Origin: Pedobacter panaciterrae
GTDB taxonomy: Bacteria; Bacteroidota; Bacteroidia; Sphingobacteriales; Sphingobacteriaceae
Direction: 5' to 3'
Assembly (NCBI RefSeq): GCF_013204795.1
Contig: NZ_JABMKW010000002.1
Coordinates: 62,001-126,000, forward strand
Length of the DNA: 64,000 nucleotides
The number at the start of each line of letters is the position of its first letter. The stretch's first letter is position 1. The notes under the pieces are model-generated. The model saw nothing but the letters and a program-made list of their open reading frames with translations. It had not been told where the DNA came from and made no database searches. This document shows positions 26,869 through 35,437 of this stretch, in pieces. The translations under genes were made by a program, and so were the position numbers.

Positions 26869-28059
26869 TTAGGCGAAATCGCAATTTTCCACTACAAGAG
26901 TTGCGGCACCTAAAAGTTCAGATTGTGATGCAAGATTCGAAACTTTTATTTCTGTATGGTCAGCTAATCTGGGGATGCAGAATTCATTTATAGCTTGTTG
27001 TATTGGAGCCATTAAAAATTTACCAGCTGCTGCACCCCGACCACTTAAAACTATAAGTTCCGGATTCATAATGTGAATAAGTGTAGCAATCCCCTTTCCT
27101 ATTAAAAAAGCAGCATCAGAAAGTATAGAGAGTGCTAAAGGATCACCCGCTCTTGCCGCATCCAGAAAATGATCTCCTTGTAACCTCGATTCATCTTTAA
27201 ATAAATTTTCCATACTGGAACTTATACCATTTGCCATTTCAGATCGTGCCCTTTCAACCAGAACCAATAAAGAGGTATCTACCTCTAAACAGCCTCTTTT
27301 GCCGCATGAGCATAATTTGTTACTTTGAGATAAAGGTATGTGGCTAAATTCACCCGCATAACCATTGTGTCCTTTAAAAAGATTTCCATTAATGATCATT
27401 CCAAGGCCTATTCCCCAGCCAATATTTATAACCATAATGTCATCGTAGCCTTTCCCAATCCCAAATTTCAATTCCGCGAAGGCAATCAAGCTAGAGTCAT
27501 TTTCAATAAATACCGGTAAACCAATTGATTTCTTTAGATAATCCTTTAAGCTTTTTTCGTCTGTGGATTTAAGAAAAGTATGATTAACTCCCTGTTCTGC
27601 ATTCACAAACCCAGGCATTCCAATCCCAACTCCAAGGAGCTGTTCTGAAGGAATTCCAGAAAGTGCTATGTTTGATTTGATGAACTGGACTAATTTGGTT
27701 AATGCATCAGTATCTTCCACCAAGTTGAGTGGGAGTGTATAAGTTATATTTTGAGGTTTGTTTAGCAAATCATAAATAACCATGCGTGTTACCAGCTGAT
27801 CCATAGCCACAGCGATGATATACATTTGTTTTTGCGGATTCAATGAAAAAGTCAAGGGCCTGCGACCACCACTTGAGGGGGCAAGGCCGTGTTCTAGAAC
27901 ATAACCATCTCTTACCAAATCATTCACCGCGCTGGTAATTAGAGGTAAGCTCTTATGACTAAGAGAGCTTAGTTCAGTTAAGGTGAGCATCTTGCTGTAA
28001 TACAGCTGTTTGATCACTTCTTTTCTTAAGATGTGGTATTTTCTAATTGTTGCAGTCAT
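26869..28059 (-). CDS. ROK family transcriptional regulator / sugar-kinase fold
   Basis: A 396-residue protein with an N-terminal winged helix (about residues 10-65, TLTELSSLSHKSLPLITSAVNDLVRDG) and a ROK domain. The ROK zinc motif CSCGKRGCLE is complete, and GIGMPGFVN, FIENDSSLIA and LSGRGAAAGKFLMAP are present. NagC/Mlc/XylR-type ROK proteins repress sugar genes and respond to a sugar ligand. Divergence from the enzyme genes and location at the end of the locus make it a candidate local regulator, but the repeated LacI-type palindromes are not a known ROK site form. Confidence 0.92.
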   Translation of the reverse strand: MTATIRKYHILRKEVIKQLYYSKMLTLTELSSLSHKSLPLITSAVNDLVRDGYVLEHGLAPSSGGRRPLTFSLNPQKQMYIIAVAMDQLVTRMVIYDLLNKPQNITYTLPLNLVEDTDALTKLVQFIKSNIALSGIPSEQLLGVGIGMPGFVNAEQGVNHTFLKSTDEKSLKDYLKKSIGLPVFIENDSSLIAFAELKFGIGKGYDDIMVINIGWGIGLGMIINGNLFKGHNGYAGEFSHIPLSQSNKLCSCGKRGCLEVDTSLLVLVERARSEMANGISSSMENLFKDESRLQGDHFLDAARAGDPLALSILSDAAFLIGKGIATLIHIMNPELIVLSGRGAAAGKFLMAPIQQAINEFCIPRLADHTEIKVSNLASQSELLGAATLVVENCDFA

Positions 28060-28465
28060 GATACATGTTTTCCAGAGGCCGGTAGAGCCAAGAGTATGCC
28101 AGTTAAAATATTAATGCGCATAAGACTAAGGATAGCCGTTTAATTTATTATTGGGTTATTATTGTTCATAAGTGAACACGCATCGTGCAATTTGGGACAG
28201 CTCAATCGTTCCAGCACTTTGCGTTGTCTAAAATAATGAAAATTATTATCTCCAAGGATAATTGTTAGTATATTTATCGCATCCACCAATTAGGGGGCCT
28301 AACCAGTTCAATTTACTGTATGATCCACTTTACAAGACGAGCCTTTTTTAACGGAGCTGCGGGCTTACATCGGGCCTCCTACTCACCACCGATACTCTAC
28401 TCGGGCGGGGTGATATGGTTATTCCATTAAAATAGGTATCTTTAGAATCTTATTAGCGCCTAATA
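28060..28465. other. 406-bp intergenic region, ROK to hybrid kinase
   Basis: This contains the divergent upstream regions of the ROK gene and the histidine kinase. A GC-richer block at about 28290-28425 stands out from the AT-rich surroundings but has no reading frame, tRNA-like fold or repeat I can name. I see no perfect promoter match. Confidence 0.4.
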
Positions 28466-30220
28466 GTGAACGATTTATCTATATTTAACTGGTCTCTCAA
28501 AAGAACGTTGCTGAACGTCTCGGATCCTATTGAAAGAGCCAAAATAACGGTATTATTCATTGTTTTTCTGTTAAATTTCCCAAAACTTGCACTATCAGTT
28601 ACCGATCATTTAATTAGTCATAGCTACGATAAACTTATTGGCGATTCAATTTCATTTCTCGTCTCAATTGTGGTAATTAAACTATTACTCTCCAGACCAG
28701 ATATTGTAAAAATATTAATACACGTTGCGTTAATAGCAATTACCAGCTATGTCATGAGGCATTTATTTTTTCATAAAATAAGCATTCCAATAATGCAGCA
28801 TATTTTTATGGCAATGACCTTTAGCTTTTATGGACTTGGTCGCCGGTGGGGTATCCTTTACTGTTCAATATTTACCGTATCGATGTGTTTAGCACTTATT
28901 AATCGTGGAAGCGACTTTACGGTTCTTAATAGTCAATATGATAATCATAACATTGCCATACTCATAATAGGAATTAATTTCATTGCCATAGCAGCATCTC
29001 ACTACTACTTTTATACCGTCCTCTATGGTACACTAAATGAGAAAAAGATACTTAATGAAGAACTACAGCTTACTGTTAAGTCTAAAACAGATTTTCTTTC
29101 AACGATGTCACATGAGCTAAGAACGCCCCTGAATTCTGTGATTGGAATGTCAAACGTTTTACTAAATGATAAACCAAATAAAGAGCAAAAAGAAAATCTG
29201 GATGTGCTTAAGTTCTCTGCCGAGAGTTTGCTGTCGTTGATAAACAATATTTTAGATTTTAATAAAATAGACTCAGGGAAAATAGAATTGGAATCGATTC
29301 CTTTTGATATCTCAACTCTGATTCGAAATGCCTGCGCAGGGTTCGGAGCAAAGGCTGGAGAAAAGAGATTAAATTATCATGTTCAAATAGATACCCAAAT
29401 TGGAAAGCAACAAGTAATTGGGGACCCAACAAGGCTTGTCCAGATTATCTTTAATCTAGTAAGTAATGCCATTAAGTTTACCCAAAAGGGGATGGTGGAG
29501 GTACGTGCCATAATAAGAAGGAAAAATCAGGATGGTATTGTTATTAGGTTTTCAGTTAAAGATACAGGTATGGGCATCAGTCCTGAAAAGCAAAAAATAA
29601 TTTTCGAACCTTTCTTACAGGCATCAAAAAGTATTACCAGAAATTTTGGAGGTACAGGATTAGGCCTTTCCATTGTAAAGCATTTGTTAGAGCAAATGGG
29701 TAGTAAAATAATGATAGATAGTGAGGTGGGTAAAGGAACCCGCTTTTATTTTGATATTAAATATGCAACAACGGAGCTAACTACTACTACAGTTAAAGAA
29801 ATTAAGCAAAAAGAGGTAAGTATTGATCAGCTAAAAATCCTTCTCGCCGAGGATAATGCAATGAATATCTTGTTCATGAAAAAGCTGTTGTCCACCTGGA
29901 ATGCTCAAATTGTAATCGCTGAAAATGGTGAAGAGGCATTTAGATTAGCTAATGAAAACTATTTCGATGTAATCCTAATGGATTTAAATATGCCTGTGAT
30001 GGATGGGTATACTGCAACTAAAATGATTAGAGAAATTGCTGATTCCACTAAATCAAATGTTCATATCATTGCACTTACAGCCTCAGCCTCCGATGAGGTA
30101 AGAGAGAAAATAGAAGAGTGCAAAATGGATGATTACTTAAGCAAGCCATTTCAGCCCGAGGAATTAAAAGTGAAGTTGCAAATTGTTCAGGAACGTATAG
30201 CAAACTTTAATTCCTTATAA
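28466..30220 (+). CDS. Membrane-bound hybrid sensor histidine kinase
   Basis: A 584-residue kinase starting at GTG 28466; no ATG lies in frame until about residue 97. It has about six membrane segments in residues 26-190 with no obvious extracellular sensor, then a HisKA domain with FLSTMSHELRTPLNSVIGM (phospho-acceptor His216), an HATPase domain (NLVSNAIKFT, DTGMGISPEK, GGTGLGLSIVKHLLEQMG) and a C-terminal receiver, ILLAEDNAMN...VILMDLNMPVMDG with phospho-acceptor Asp506. There is no output DNA-binding domain, so it is not an HTCS-type glycan sensor. No cognate regulator is adjacent. Confidence 0.93.
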   Translation: MNDLSIFNWSLKRTLLNVSDPIERAKITVLFIVFLLNFPKLALSVTDHLISHSYDKLIGDSISFLVSIVVIKLLLSRPDIVKILIHVALIAITSYVMRHLFFHKISIPIMQHIFMAMTFSFYGLGRRWGILYCSIFTVSMCLALINRGSDFTVLNSQYDNHNIAILIIGINFIAIAASHYYFYTVLYGTLNEKKILNEELQLTVKSKTDFLSTMSHELRTPLNSVIGMSNVLLNDKPNKEQKENLDVLKFSAESLLSLINNILDFNKIDSGKIELESIPFDISTLIRNACAGFGAKAGEKRLNYHVQIDTQIGKQQVIGDPTRLVQIIFNLVSNAIKFTQKGMVEVRAIIRRKNQDGIVIRFSVKDTGMGISPEKQKIIFEPFLQASKSITRNFGGTGLGLSIVKHLLEQMGSKIMIDSEVGKGTRFYFDIKYATTELTTTTVKEIKQKEVSIDQLKILLAEDNAMNILFMKKLLSTWNAQIVIAENGEEAFRLANENYFDVILMDLNMPVMDGYTATKMIREIADSTKSNVHIIALTASASDEVREKIEECKMDDYLSKPFQPEELKVKLQIVQERIANFNSL

Positions 30221-30245
30221 TAGTCTAATTTCTGCCCTTTTATCT

Positions 30246-31343
30246 TCATTTCACTTTTTCAACTGTTTTTATCAGTTTTTCCAGAAGCTTAAATATTCCA
30301 TCTAAAGCATTCTCAGTTGAAGAGTTGGCCATAATGATATAAGCTACATTTTTATCCTTGTTAATCAAAGTATAACAGTAAAATGTACCCGCAGAACCCG
30401 CGTGTTCAGATGAATGCTTGTCGGGTTTATTTACATTAAGCCATCCTATAGCATAATCCTTTAATCCATAATGCAGGTAATTATAAGTCTCTGACTTTAA
30501 AAGATTATTCTTACCCCTTAATCCCGACAAGTTTAGCTGAACAAATTTAATGTAATCGCTGATAGGCATACTGATGTCTCCAGCTGGTTCAATAAGATTT
30601 AAATTGTAATCTGTATGAGGAGATAGGGGAGTTAACTTGTTGTTCTCAATCCAATGCCCCCAAGGCTGATTTACATCAGTTCTGTTAGGCCATCCCAATT
30701 TATAGTTTAAATGAAGTTTTTTTGAAAGGACTTCATCTAGTAGCCGTTCCCATGTTTTTCCGCTAGCTTTTTCAAGCATGGCAGTGGCAACACTGTAGCC
30801 AGCATTAGAATAATTATAGGTTTCATTATTTTTTTCCAGCGCGTCATTATTGATCAGGTATTTTACAAACATTTTACGCTGCTCATCTTTGGTGCCGGTA
30901 AATTTGGGTAACGATTGAAACTCTGTCCCGCTGTTATAGGGTTTAATGAACGCTCTGTGCGATAATAAGTCGAGCAACGTGATTTCATAAAATGCAGGGT
31001 TAGCATCTTTTTTCCATTCCGGGAATAAAGTGAAAAACTTTGTGGCCCAGCTAATCTTTTTGTTTTCTACCAGATAACCCGCAATAAAACCTGTTATTGC
31101 TTTTGTATTTGACCCCAAATGAAAATAATCATCAGTGTTGGCTTTTGTTTCATTATTTTGAACATCAGATCTTCTAAAGCCCAATACGTTTTTCACTAGT
31201 ACGCTGTCGGCCGTAAAAGCAGCATAACTTAGCTCGGGTATTTCATTTTTAACCCTTATACTATCAGCAAAATGAGCTAAATCCTGCCCCCTTGACGGGG
31301 AAAATAGAAAAAGAAGAATAAAAACTGATAAGATTTGCTTCAT
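30246..31343 (-). CDS. Serine hydrolase of the class C beta-lactamase / PBP family, exported
   Basis: A 365-residue protein with a signal peptide (MKQILSVFILLFLFSPSRGQ). The catalytic SxxK is GSNTKAITG (Ser78, Lys81) and the YxN motif is YSN (Tyr178-Asn180). The third family motif appears as HAGSAGT near residue 313. Members are D-Ala-D-Ala peptidases, esterases or lactamases; substrate cannot be assigned. Its ATG overlaps the stop of the DUF2807-like gene by one base, showing coupling in a three-gene minus-strand unit. Confidence 0.88.
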   Translation of the reverse strand: MKQILSVFILLFLFSPSRGQDLAHFADSIRVKNEIPELSYAAFTADSVLVKNVLGFRRSDVQNNETKANTDDYFHLGSNTKAITGFIAGYLVENKKISWATKFFTLFPEWKKDANPAFYEITLLDLLSHRAFIKPYNSGTEFQSLPKFTGTKDEQRKMFVKYLINNDALEKNNETYNYSNAGYSVATAMLEKASGKTWERLLDEVLSKKLHLNYKLGWPNRTDVNQPWGHWIENNKLTPLSPHTDYNLNLIEPAGDISMPISDYIKFVQLNLSGLRGKNNLLKSETYNYLHYGLKDYAIGWLNVNKPDKHSSEHAGSAGTFYCYTLINKDKNVAYIIMANSSTENALDGIFKLLEKLIKTVEKVK

Positions 31344-32083
31344 TACAGTTCGCTTACTCCGCCAGATCCAATCACGGTTTTTTCTATTGTAGGATTTCCA
31401 CTGTAATAAACATTACCAGAACCACTAATAAATGCTTTAATGGTGCCATCCGTTTTAATGCTAACAGTACCTGATCCACTAATCCTTGTTGATAGTCTAT
31501 TGGTTACTAAGGTTTTTCCATTTAAATTTCCTGATCCACTGATGGTAATTTGTGCTGCATCTGTTTTACCGCTTATGTTTAGGTTGCCAGAACCGCTGAT
31601 GACGCCCGTTAGCTTATCTACATCAATATTGGCTTTTATGCTGCCAGAACCACTTAACGTGGATGTAAATTCTCCACTGGTTAATGCGCCTGATACAATT
31701 ATGCTTCCATTTCCGCTCATGGTTAAACTTGTGATGTCTTTTGCCGTTACATATGCAGTAATTGTTTTACCTTCATATTTTTTTGCCCAGCTTGTCCAGC
31801 TATTCTTTGGGCGAATTACCAGGATGTTGCCCTTAACTTCACTTATTAATGTAGAAATTGCCTCTGCATCCCCCTCAAATTTTAAGCTTTCGGTACTGCC
31901 CATTTTAATCACCACATTAATAGGCCCACCTGCGGCAACACCGGTAAAGTTTTTTACATTTCTTTCGTCAAAAGAAGAGGCATCTATCTTAGCAAAAGGA
32001 GGGAAGACTGAATTATTATTTTTAGAAATTGCATTGGACCCAATGGTACAAAATAAGGCGGCAAATAGAAATGTCTTCTTCAT
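31343..32083 (-). CDS. DUF2807-like (head GIN domain) exported protein
   Basis: A 246-residue exported protein (MKKTFLFAALFCTIGSNAIS). The body, about residues 45-235, is a right-handed beta-helix-like run of short repeats with GSGSI/GSGNL turns, including FTGVAAGGPINVVIKMG, typical of DUF2807. Function unknown; such proteins are often envelope or adhesin-like. It is the middle gene of the trio. The glycine/serine repeats leave a long antisense open frame on the plus strand, which I treat as an artefact. Confidence 0.85.
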   Translation of the reverse strand: MKKTFLFAALFCTIGSNAISKNNNSVFPPFAKIDASSFDERNVKNFTGVAAGGPINVVIKMGSTESLKFEGDAEAISTLISEVKGNILVIRPKNSWTSWAKKYEGKTITAYVTAKDITSLTMSGNGSIIVSGALTSGEFTSTLSGSGSIKANIDVDKLTGVISGSGNLNISGKTDAAQITISGSGNLNGKTLVTNRLSTRISGSGTVSIKTDGTIKAFISGSGNVYYSGNPTIEKTVIGSGGVSEL

Positions 32084-32128
32084 CTTTATCTTTTTAAATT
32101 TTATATGTCTAAATAAACGAATTAATGT

Positions 32129-32836
32129 CTAAAACCTTGTGTAAAGAGCTAGTTGAATTACGTTGTTCATTGTAGAGGAGTTTAGCCCCTTAGAAGTTTG
32201 ATTAAGATAGCCAGCTTCAATATCCACCTTTTTACTTAATCTATATCCCGCTGCGGCGTAGGCACGATTTTGATCAAATACATGGCCGTTTAGTTCGTCT
32301 TTATTTTGAAGGTTTAGAAATACCTCATTTTGTAAGGCTACAAATGGTCCTTTTTCAAAATCCTGTTGACCTTTTTTTAGTGGCACAATAAATCTTAAAA
32401 AATACCTGAAGCGTTGTGAAAAAAGATCATCTGTTCCGTTTCTTTCTATAAAACGTTGCTCTGTTCTAAACCTGTGACTGGTAAGAATTTTGCTGATTTT
32501 ATGTTTATAAATATATTGCTGCCATATCCTATGCTCAGTCAACTTGTTATCATTGGTGCCGATTAACTGGGTGTGAGTTTCATTTAACAAATAACCTAAT
32601 GTCACTTCATTTTTATTATTAATATAGTAGGTTAAGCCGGGTCTGAACATGAAATTTCTCAGCTGGTCCCAGTTGTCAGCCGTTCTTAGTTGAACATCAA
32701 GATGGGCACCCCATTTATTATTTATTTTAGTAGTGTTCATTAAGAATAACCAACCGCTGTTTTGTTGTATGGTTTGGGCAATACCGGCGGTGCAAAATAG
32801 GCTTAATGCAGCGAGTAGAAATAAGGAAAGGCGCAT
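32129..32836 (-). CDS. DUF2490-like outer-membrane protein
   Basis: A 235-residue protein with a signal peptide (MRLSLFLLAALSLFCTAGIAQ). Alternating amphipathic strands with WQQYIYKHKI, HRFRTEQRFIER and a terminal LALYTRF, ending in phenylalanine, suggest a small beta barrel of the DUF2490 type. It is the first gene of the minus-strand trio; 45 bp to the next gene. Role unknown. Confidence 0.8.
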   Translation of the reverse strand: MRLSLFLLAALSLFCTAGIAQTIQQNSGWLFLMNTTKINNKWGAHLDVQLRTADNWDQLRNFMFRPGLTYYINNKNEVTLGYLLNETHTQLIGTNDNKLTEHRIWQQYIYKHKISKILTSHRFRTEQRFIERNGTDDLFSQRFRYFLRFIVPLKKGQQDFEKGPFVALQNEVFLNLQNKDELNGHVFDQNRAYAAAGYRLSKKVDIEAGYLNQTSKGLNSSTMNNVIQLALYTRF

Positions 32837-32987
32837 AAAAATATTGTTCTATTTGTGTGTGTTGCTAAAATAGGAACAAAATTTAATATTTATAAAAGCT
32901 TATTCTATTAGAGGCTGTTCTTTTAGTTTTCAAAACTATATCCAGACTCTGCTTATCTGATTTTAATTCATCTATTTCGTTATTTAA

Positions 32988-33018
32988 TTTGTAAGGTTTC
33001 TAAAATTAATTACTTTTG
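32988..33018 (+). promoter_or_regulatory. tRNA-Ala promoter
   Basis: TTTG (32988-32991), a 19-base spacer and TACTTTTG (33011-33018) match the Bacteroidota -33/-7 consensus exactly. The predicted start would fall roughly 30 bp before the mature tRNA. Confidence 0.75.
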
Positions 33019-33054
33019 CCCCACTCTGGTAGTTTTCGAACTATTATTAGCCAA

Positions 33055-33128
<74 letters not shown>

Positions 33129-33137
33129 CCCTTAGAG

Positions 33138-33168
33138 AGCCTTTCAGTTAATTCTGAGAGGCTTTTTT
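33138..33168 (+). terminator. Terminator after tRNA-Ala
   Basis: AGCCTTTCAG and CTGAGAGGCT form a 10-bp stem with one G-T pair around a 6-base loop, followed by a T run, 10 bp past the tRNA. Confidence 0.85.
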
Positions 33169-33209
33169 GTTGCTTTAGACTTCTAGTTCTTGATTTTATA
33201 AAACGAGAT

Positions 33210-33261
33210 GTGCTTAAAATGTGCACGGTAACGTGCATAAATCGTGCACATAGATGTGCAC
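33210..33261 (+). repeat. Five phased GTGC repeats beside the tRNA
   Basis: GTGC(T/A)-type hexamers start at 33210, 33221, 33233, 33244 and 33256, i.e. at alternating 11- and 12-bp steps. Three of them read GTGCAC, a palindrome. All therefore face nearly the same side of the helix. They sit between the tRNA terminator and an integrase fragment, where arm-type integrase sites or an excisionase/regulator array would be expected. Confidence 0.6.
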
Positions 33262-33291
33262 ATGCACGGCCTAACCATAACAACAAATGCT

Positions 33292-33486
33292 ATGGTAACC
33301 ATCAAAATCTTTCTGGACAAACGAAGGATCACCAAGGAAGAGACCTGCCCACTAAACTTTAGGATTTACTATGGAGGTAAATCCGCCACTCGCTCTACTA
33401 AAATCTATCTCAAAGAAGATCAATGGGACAGCGGTAAGAAGATGATAAGAAAACACAGTAACGCAGTATTGTTAAACAGACGATTG
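33292..33486 (+). pseudogene. Tyrosine integrase, N-terminal arm-binding fragment
   Basis: From the ATG at 33292 about 65 residues (MVTIKIFLDKRRITKEETCP through LNFRIYYGGKSATRSTKIYL and LKEDQWDSGKKMI) match the arm-DNA-binding domain that starts Bacteroidota tyrosine recombinases. The SAM-like and catalytic domains, with the R-H-R-Y residues, are missing: the frame runs on into unrelated sequence. An intact enzyme would be about 400 residues. It follows tRNA-Ala, the usual position of an integrase. Confidence 0.75.
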
Positions 33487-33549
33487 CATGGAGATTATTC
33501 CGTATGTGGCCACCCCTTTCGCGGAACTATCTGCGAAATATACACACAA

Positions 33550-33903
33550 ATGACAACTGACAACACAGTTAAAGCACTTGAGAATGCCGTGCACTCGCTT
33601 ACTGGGGGGCACTTATATAACGTTGGCGGACTAACTTTCAGAACTTTGGACAATAGCAATATTCAAGTTACAGGAAGCACTGTAAAACATGATCTGACTC
33701 TTATTACCAGAAGCTCTTGTATATTAGAAATGGGCGATGTAAAGAAGGAGTTTATGCGGATGCTAGACTTGTCTACTGCGTTTAAAGACTATATCGAAGA
33801 TAAAGCAATACAGTTTTGTTTGATTTACGACTATGGTATGGGAGGTGTTTTCCTTTGCGAGGAAGTTAACGGGCATATAACTTGGAGTCCAGATGTGCGA
33901 TAG
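33550..33903 (+). CDS. Small hypothetical protein, 117 residues
   Basis: The frame is continuous with the integrase fragment, but an ATG at 33550 gives a self-contained 117-residue protein (MTTDNTVKALENAVHSLTGG... ending NGHITWSPDVR). No signal peptide or membrane segment. The C-terminal FCLIYDYGMGGVFLCEEVNG looks like a compact alpha/beta domain, as in small immunity-type proteins, but I recognise no family. Either a genuine orphan gene placed behind a truncated integrase, or part of a fusion. Confidence 0.5.
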   Translation: MTTDNTVKALENAVHSLTGGHLYNVGGLTFRTLDNSNIQVTGSTVKHDLTLITRSSCILEMGDVKKEFMRMLDLSTAFKDYIEDKAIQFCLIYDYGMGGVFLCEEVNGHITWSPDVR

Positions 33904-34033
33904 CTGATATAAAAGTAAGTGTAGTGCTGCTGATCCTATTAATTCAACAGGAGCAGTAGTTCCTGCCTGTTTAAAAGGTGAAGCACTCGAATATCAAAGG
34001 ATACTTTTTACCTTGTAAAGGATAAGGGATGAA

Positions 34034-34252
34034 CTATTGCGTTACGAACCCTTCAGACCAAGTGTCTTTATCTAAAGTGTAAGTAGATATTTCAAACCCA
34101 ACTTTATGATCTCTGAAGCCCTCACAACTTCCTTTCCGTTCGATAGCTGAGTTGGCCTCGGCAATTGAACTGTAGACTCCAATTAGTTTCACATCTTCGC
34201 CACCATCAAGCATGTGGTCAACATGAGTATGCCATAGTAAATATACTTCCAT
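34034..34252 (-). CDS. DUF7336-like small protein
   Basis: Seventy-two residues: MEVYLLWHTHVDHMLDGGED, then VKLIGVYSSIAEANSAIERK, and EISTYTLDKDTWSEGFVTQ at the end. This pattern (YLLWH...DVKLIGVYSS...DHWTEGF) recurs in small proteins of many bacteria, which I associate with DUF7336, often among toxin-immunity or orphan genes. Function unknown. It is the only minus-strand gene among the small orphan genes here. Confidence 0.7.
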   Translation of the reverse strand: MEVYLLWHTHVDHMLDGGEDVKLIGVYSSIAEANSAIERKGSCEGFRDHKVGFEISTYTLDKDTWSEGFVTQ

Positions 34253-34326
34253 AGTATAAAGCTACAATCCTCTTTCCATATCCACAATCTGTACTTACCT
34301 CTTAACAATAGGTTTTATAATAATAG

Positions 34327-34683
34327 ATGGATATGGAAACTGAAAGCAAACTGCTATCTTGGTACTTTATGACAACTGAACTAACCGAAGAAGAATTTAA
34401 AAGTACATTCGGTAATAAGATGATCGATGTAACTGATTCAGCTGAACCTGTTTTAGATATTTGGCCATACGTGAAACAGCTCAACGAACAAGGTATCGTT
34501 GCCGACTCTGTTCTTAATGATGAACGGGTTGAACATGTTTACCGGACTGATACGTCAATATTTGACCATGTCTTACTTTCTGGCTCTAATTCAAACCAAT
34601 ATGCTGTCGTAGTCGTTGATTTAAACGGTTGCAAGATAACTGGACACTATCTTTTAGATCTCACTTCCGAGTACGATCTCTAA
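34327..34683 (+). CDS. Small hypothetical protein, 118 residues
   Basis: Acidic, soluble, 118 residues from the ATG at 34327; in-frame ATGs at 34333 and 34369 (MTTELTEEEF) are alternatives. No motif recognised. It is followed 10 bp later by another small gene in the same direction, so it heads a three-gene run. An immunity role is possible from size, acidity and context, but this is speculation. Confidence 0.6.
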   Translation: MDMETESKLLSWYFMTTELTEEEFKSTFGNKMIDVTDSAEPVLDIWPYVKQLNEQGIVADSVLNDERVEHVYRTDTSIFDHVLLSGSNSNQYAVVVVDLNGCKITGHYLLDLTSEYDL

Positions 34684-34693
34684 TCATATCAAC

Positions 34694-34987
34694 ATGAAAC
34701 TAAGTAAATCTTTTAATTCTGCATTTAGAAAGTTTGCCTACTTCTTATCAAGTGGCAATCACCACAATTTAAAAGGTATAGACTATCTGTCTCTGTATGG
34801 AGAAGAACCGAGCGCTATTGAGCAGACTTACGTTATATTTATTAATGTACTCGAACTGGATGATGCAGGAACTGTACTAAATGCAGAGTACGCAGAAAAG
34901 AGAGCAACGGATTATCTGCGAGAGTACTGCGATGGAAATTTCAATGTGGAGCCTCCTTATGAAGATTGGGAGGTCATCTTGCACTAA
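34694..34987 (+). CDS. Small conserved-looking hypothetical protein, 97 residues
   Basis: Ninety-seven residues with an acidic C-terminal half, including KFAYFLSSGNHHNLKGIDYL and EQTYVIFINVLELDD. It resembles small cytoplasmic proteins found in mixed bacteria (possibly DUF7677), from memory only. Its TAA overlaps the next ATG (TAATG), implying coupling. Confidence 0.65.
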   Translation: MKLSKSFNSAFRKFAYFLSSGNHHNLKGIDYLSLYGEEPSAIEQTYVIFINVLELDDAGTVLNAEYAEKRATDYLREYCDGNFNVEPPYEDWEVILH

Positions 34988-35178
34988 TGCCTACTTTCGA
35001 TTACAGAATAGCTAGTTATGCAATTTTTATTGTTATTGGGACATCTATCGATAGCTACAAAGAGAGACGTAAAAAGTCGAGAATCACTTCCGACTTCAAG
35101 AGTCTAAAGACTTACGAATACACTAGAATGGATGATGCTATTTTTGATCGCTACAATCAAGACGGGCCATTAGCCTGA
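34987..35178 (+). CDS. Small membrane-anchored hypothetical protein, 63 residues
   Basis: The ATG at 34987 overlaps the preceding stop (TAATG). One hydrophobic segment (about residues 8-21, IASYAIFIVIGTSI) is followed by a basic stretch and a polar tail. No family recognised. A strong terminator follows, so this ends the small-gene unit. Confidence 0.5.
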   Translation: MPTFDYRIASYAIFIVIGTSIDSYKERRKKSRITSDFKSLKTYEYTRMDDAIFDRYNQDGPLA

Positions 35179-35188
35179 AGGCCTGATC

Positions 35189-35216
35189 GCCTTCCGCCGG
35201 CTGGCGGAAGGCGTTT
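35189..35216 (+). terminator. Terminator ending the small-gene cluster
   Basis: A perfect 10-bp GC-rich stem, GCCTTCCGCC / GGCGGAAGGC, with loop GGCT, followed by GTTTT. GC content is well above the neighbourhood, so it may also be a mobile or repeated hairpin. Confidence 0.8.
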
Positions 35217-35437
35217 TGATCGTTTCAAAGAATGGGTTGTAGACAGTAGCTGAGGAGCTATTCTATTCATCCTGCTCTAAGTTCGGACGGGACTTTCGGG
35301 GCGCAAAAATTGTTCGGCATAAACGCTCCTATGGCCTTTCCCCGCTTGTCCATTAATTCCGCTGCATTTTTTGCTTGCTCAGTCCTGTCCGGGAGATGCG
35401 CACAATTAATCAAATTTTCAATTTAAAATTTAAGACG

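Noticed and set aside
26869..28059. ROK protein as the binder of the TAAAACGTTTTA sites
   Set aside because: Known ROK sites differ in form, and CG-centred palindromes fit LacI proteins better; the assignment cannot be made from sequence.
28290..28425. GC-richer block as a possible RNA gene or transposon end
   Set aside because: No convincing long stem, tRNA fold, terminal repeat or reading frame; base composition alone is not enough.
31440..32132. 230-codon plus-strand frame opposite the DUF2807-like gene
   Set aside because: It mirrors the low-complexity glycine/serine repeats of the minus-strand gene, which has a signal peptide and operon context.
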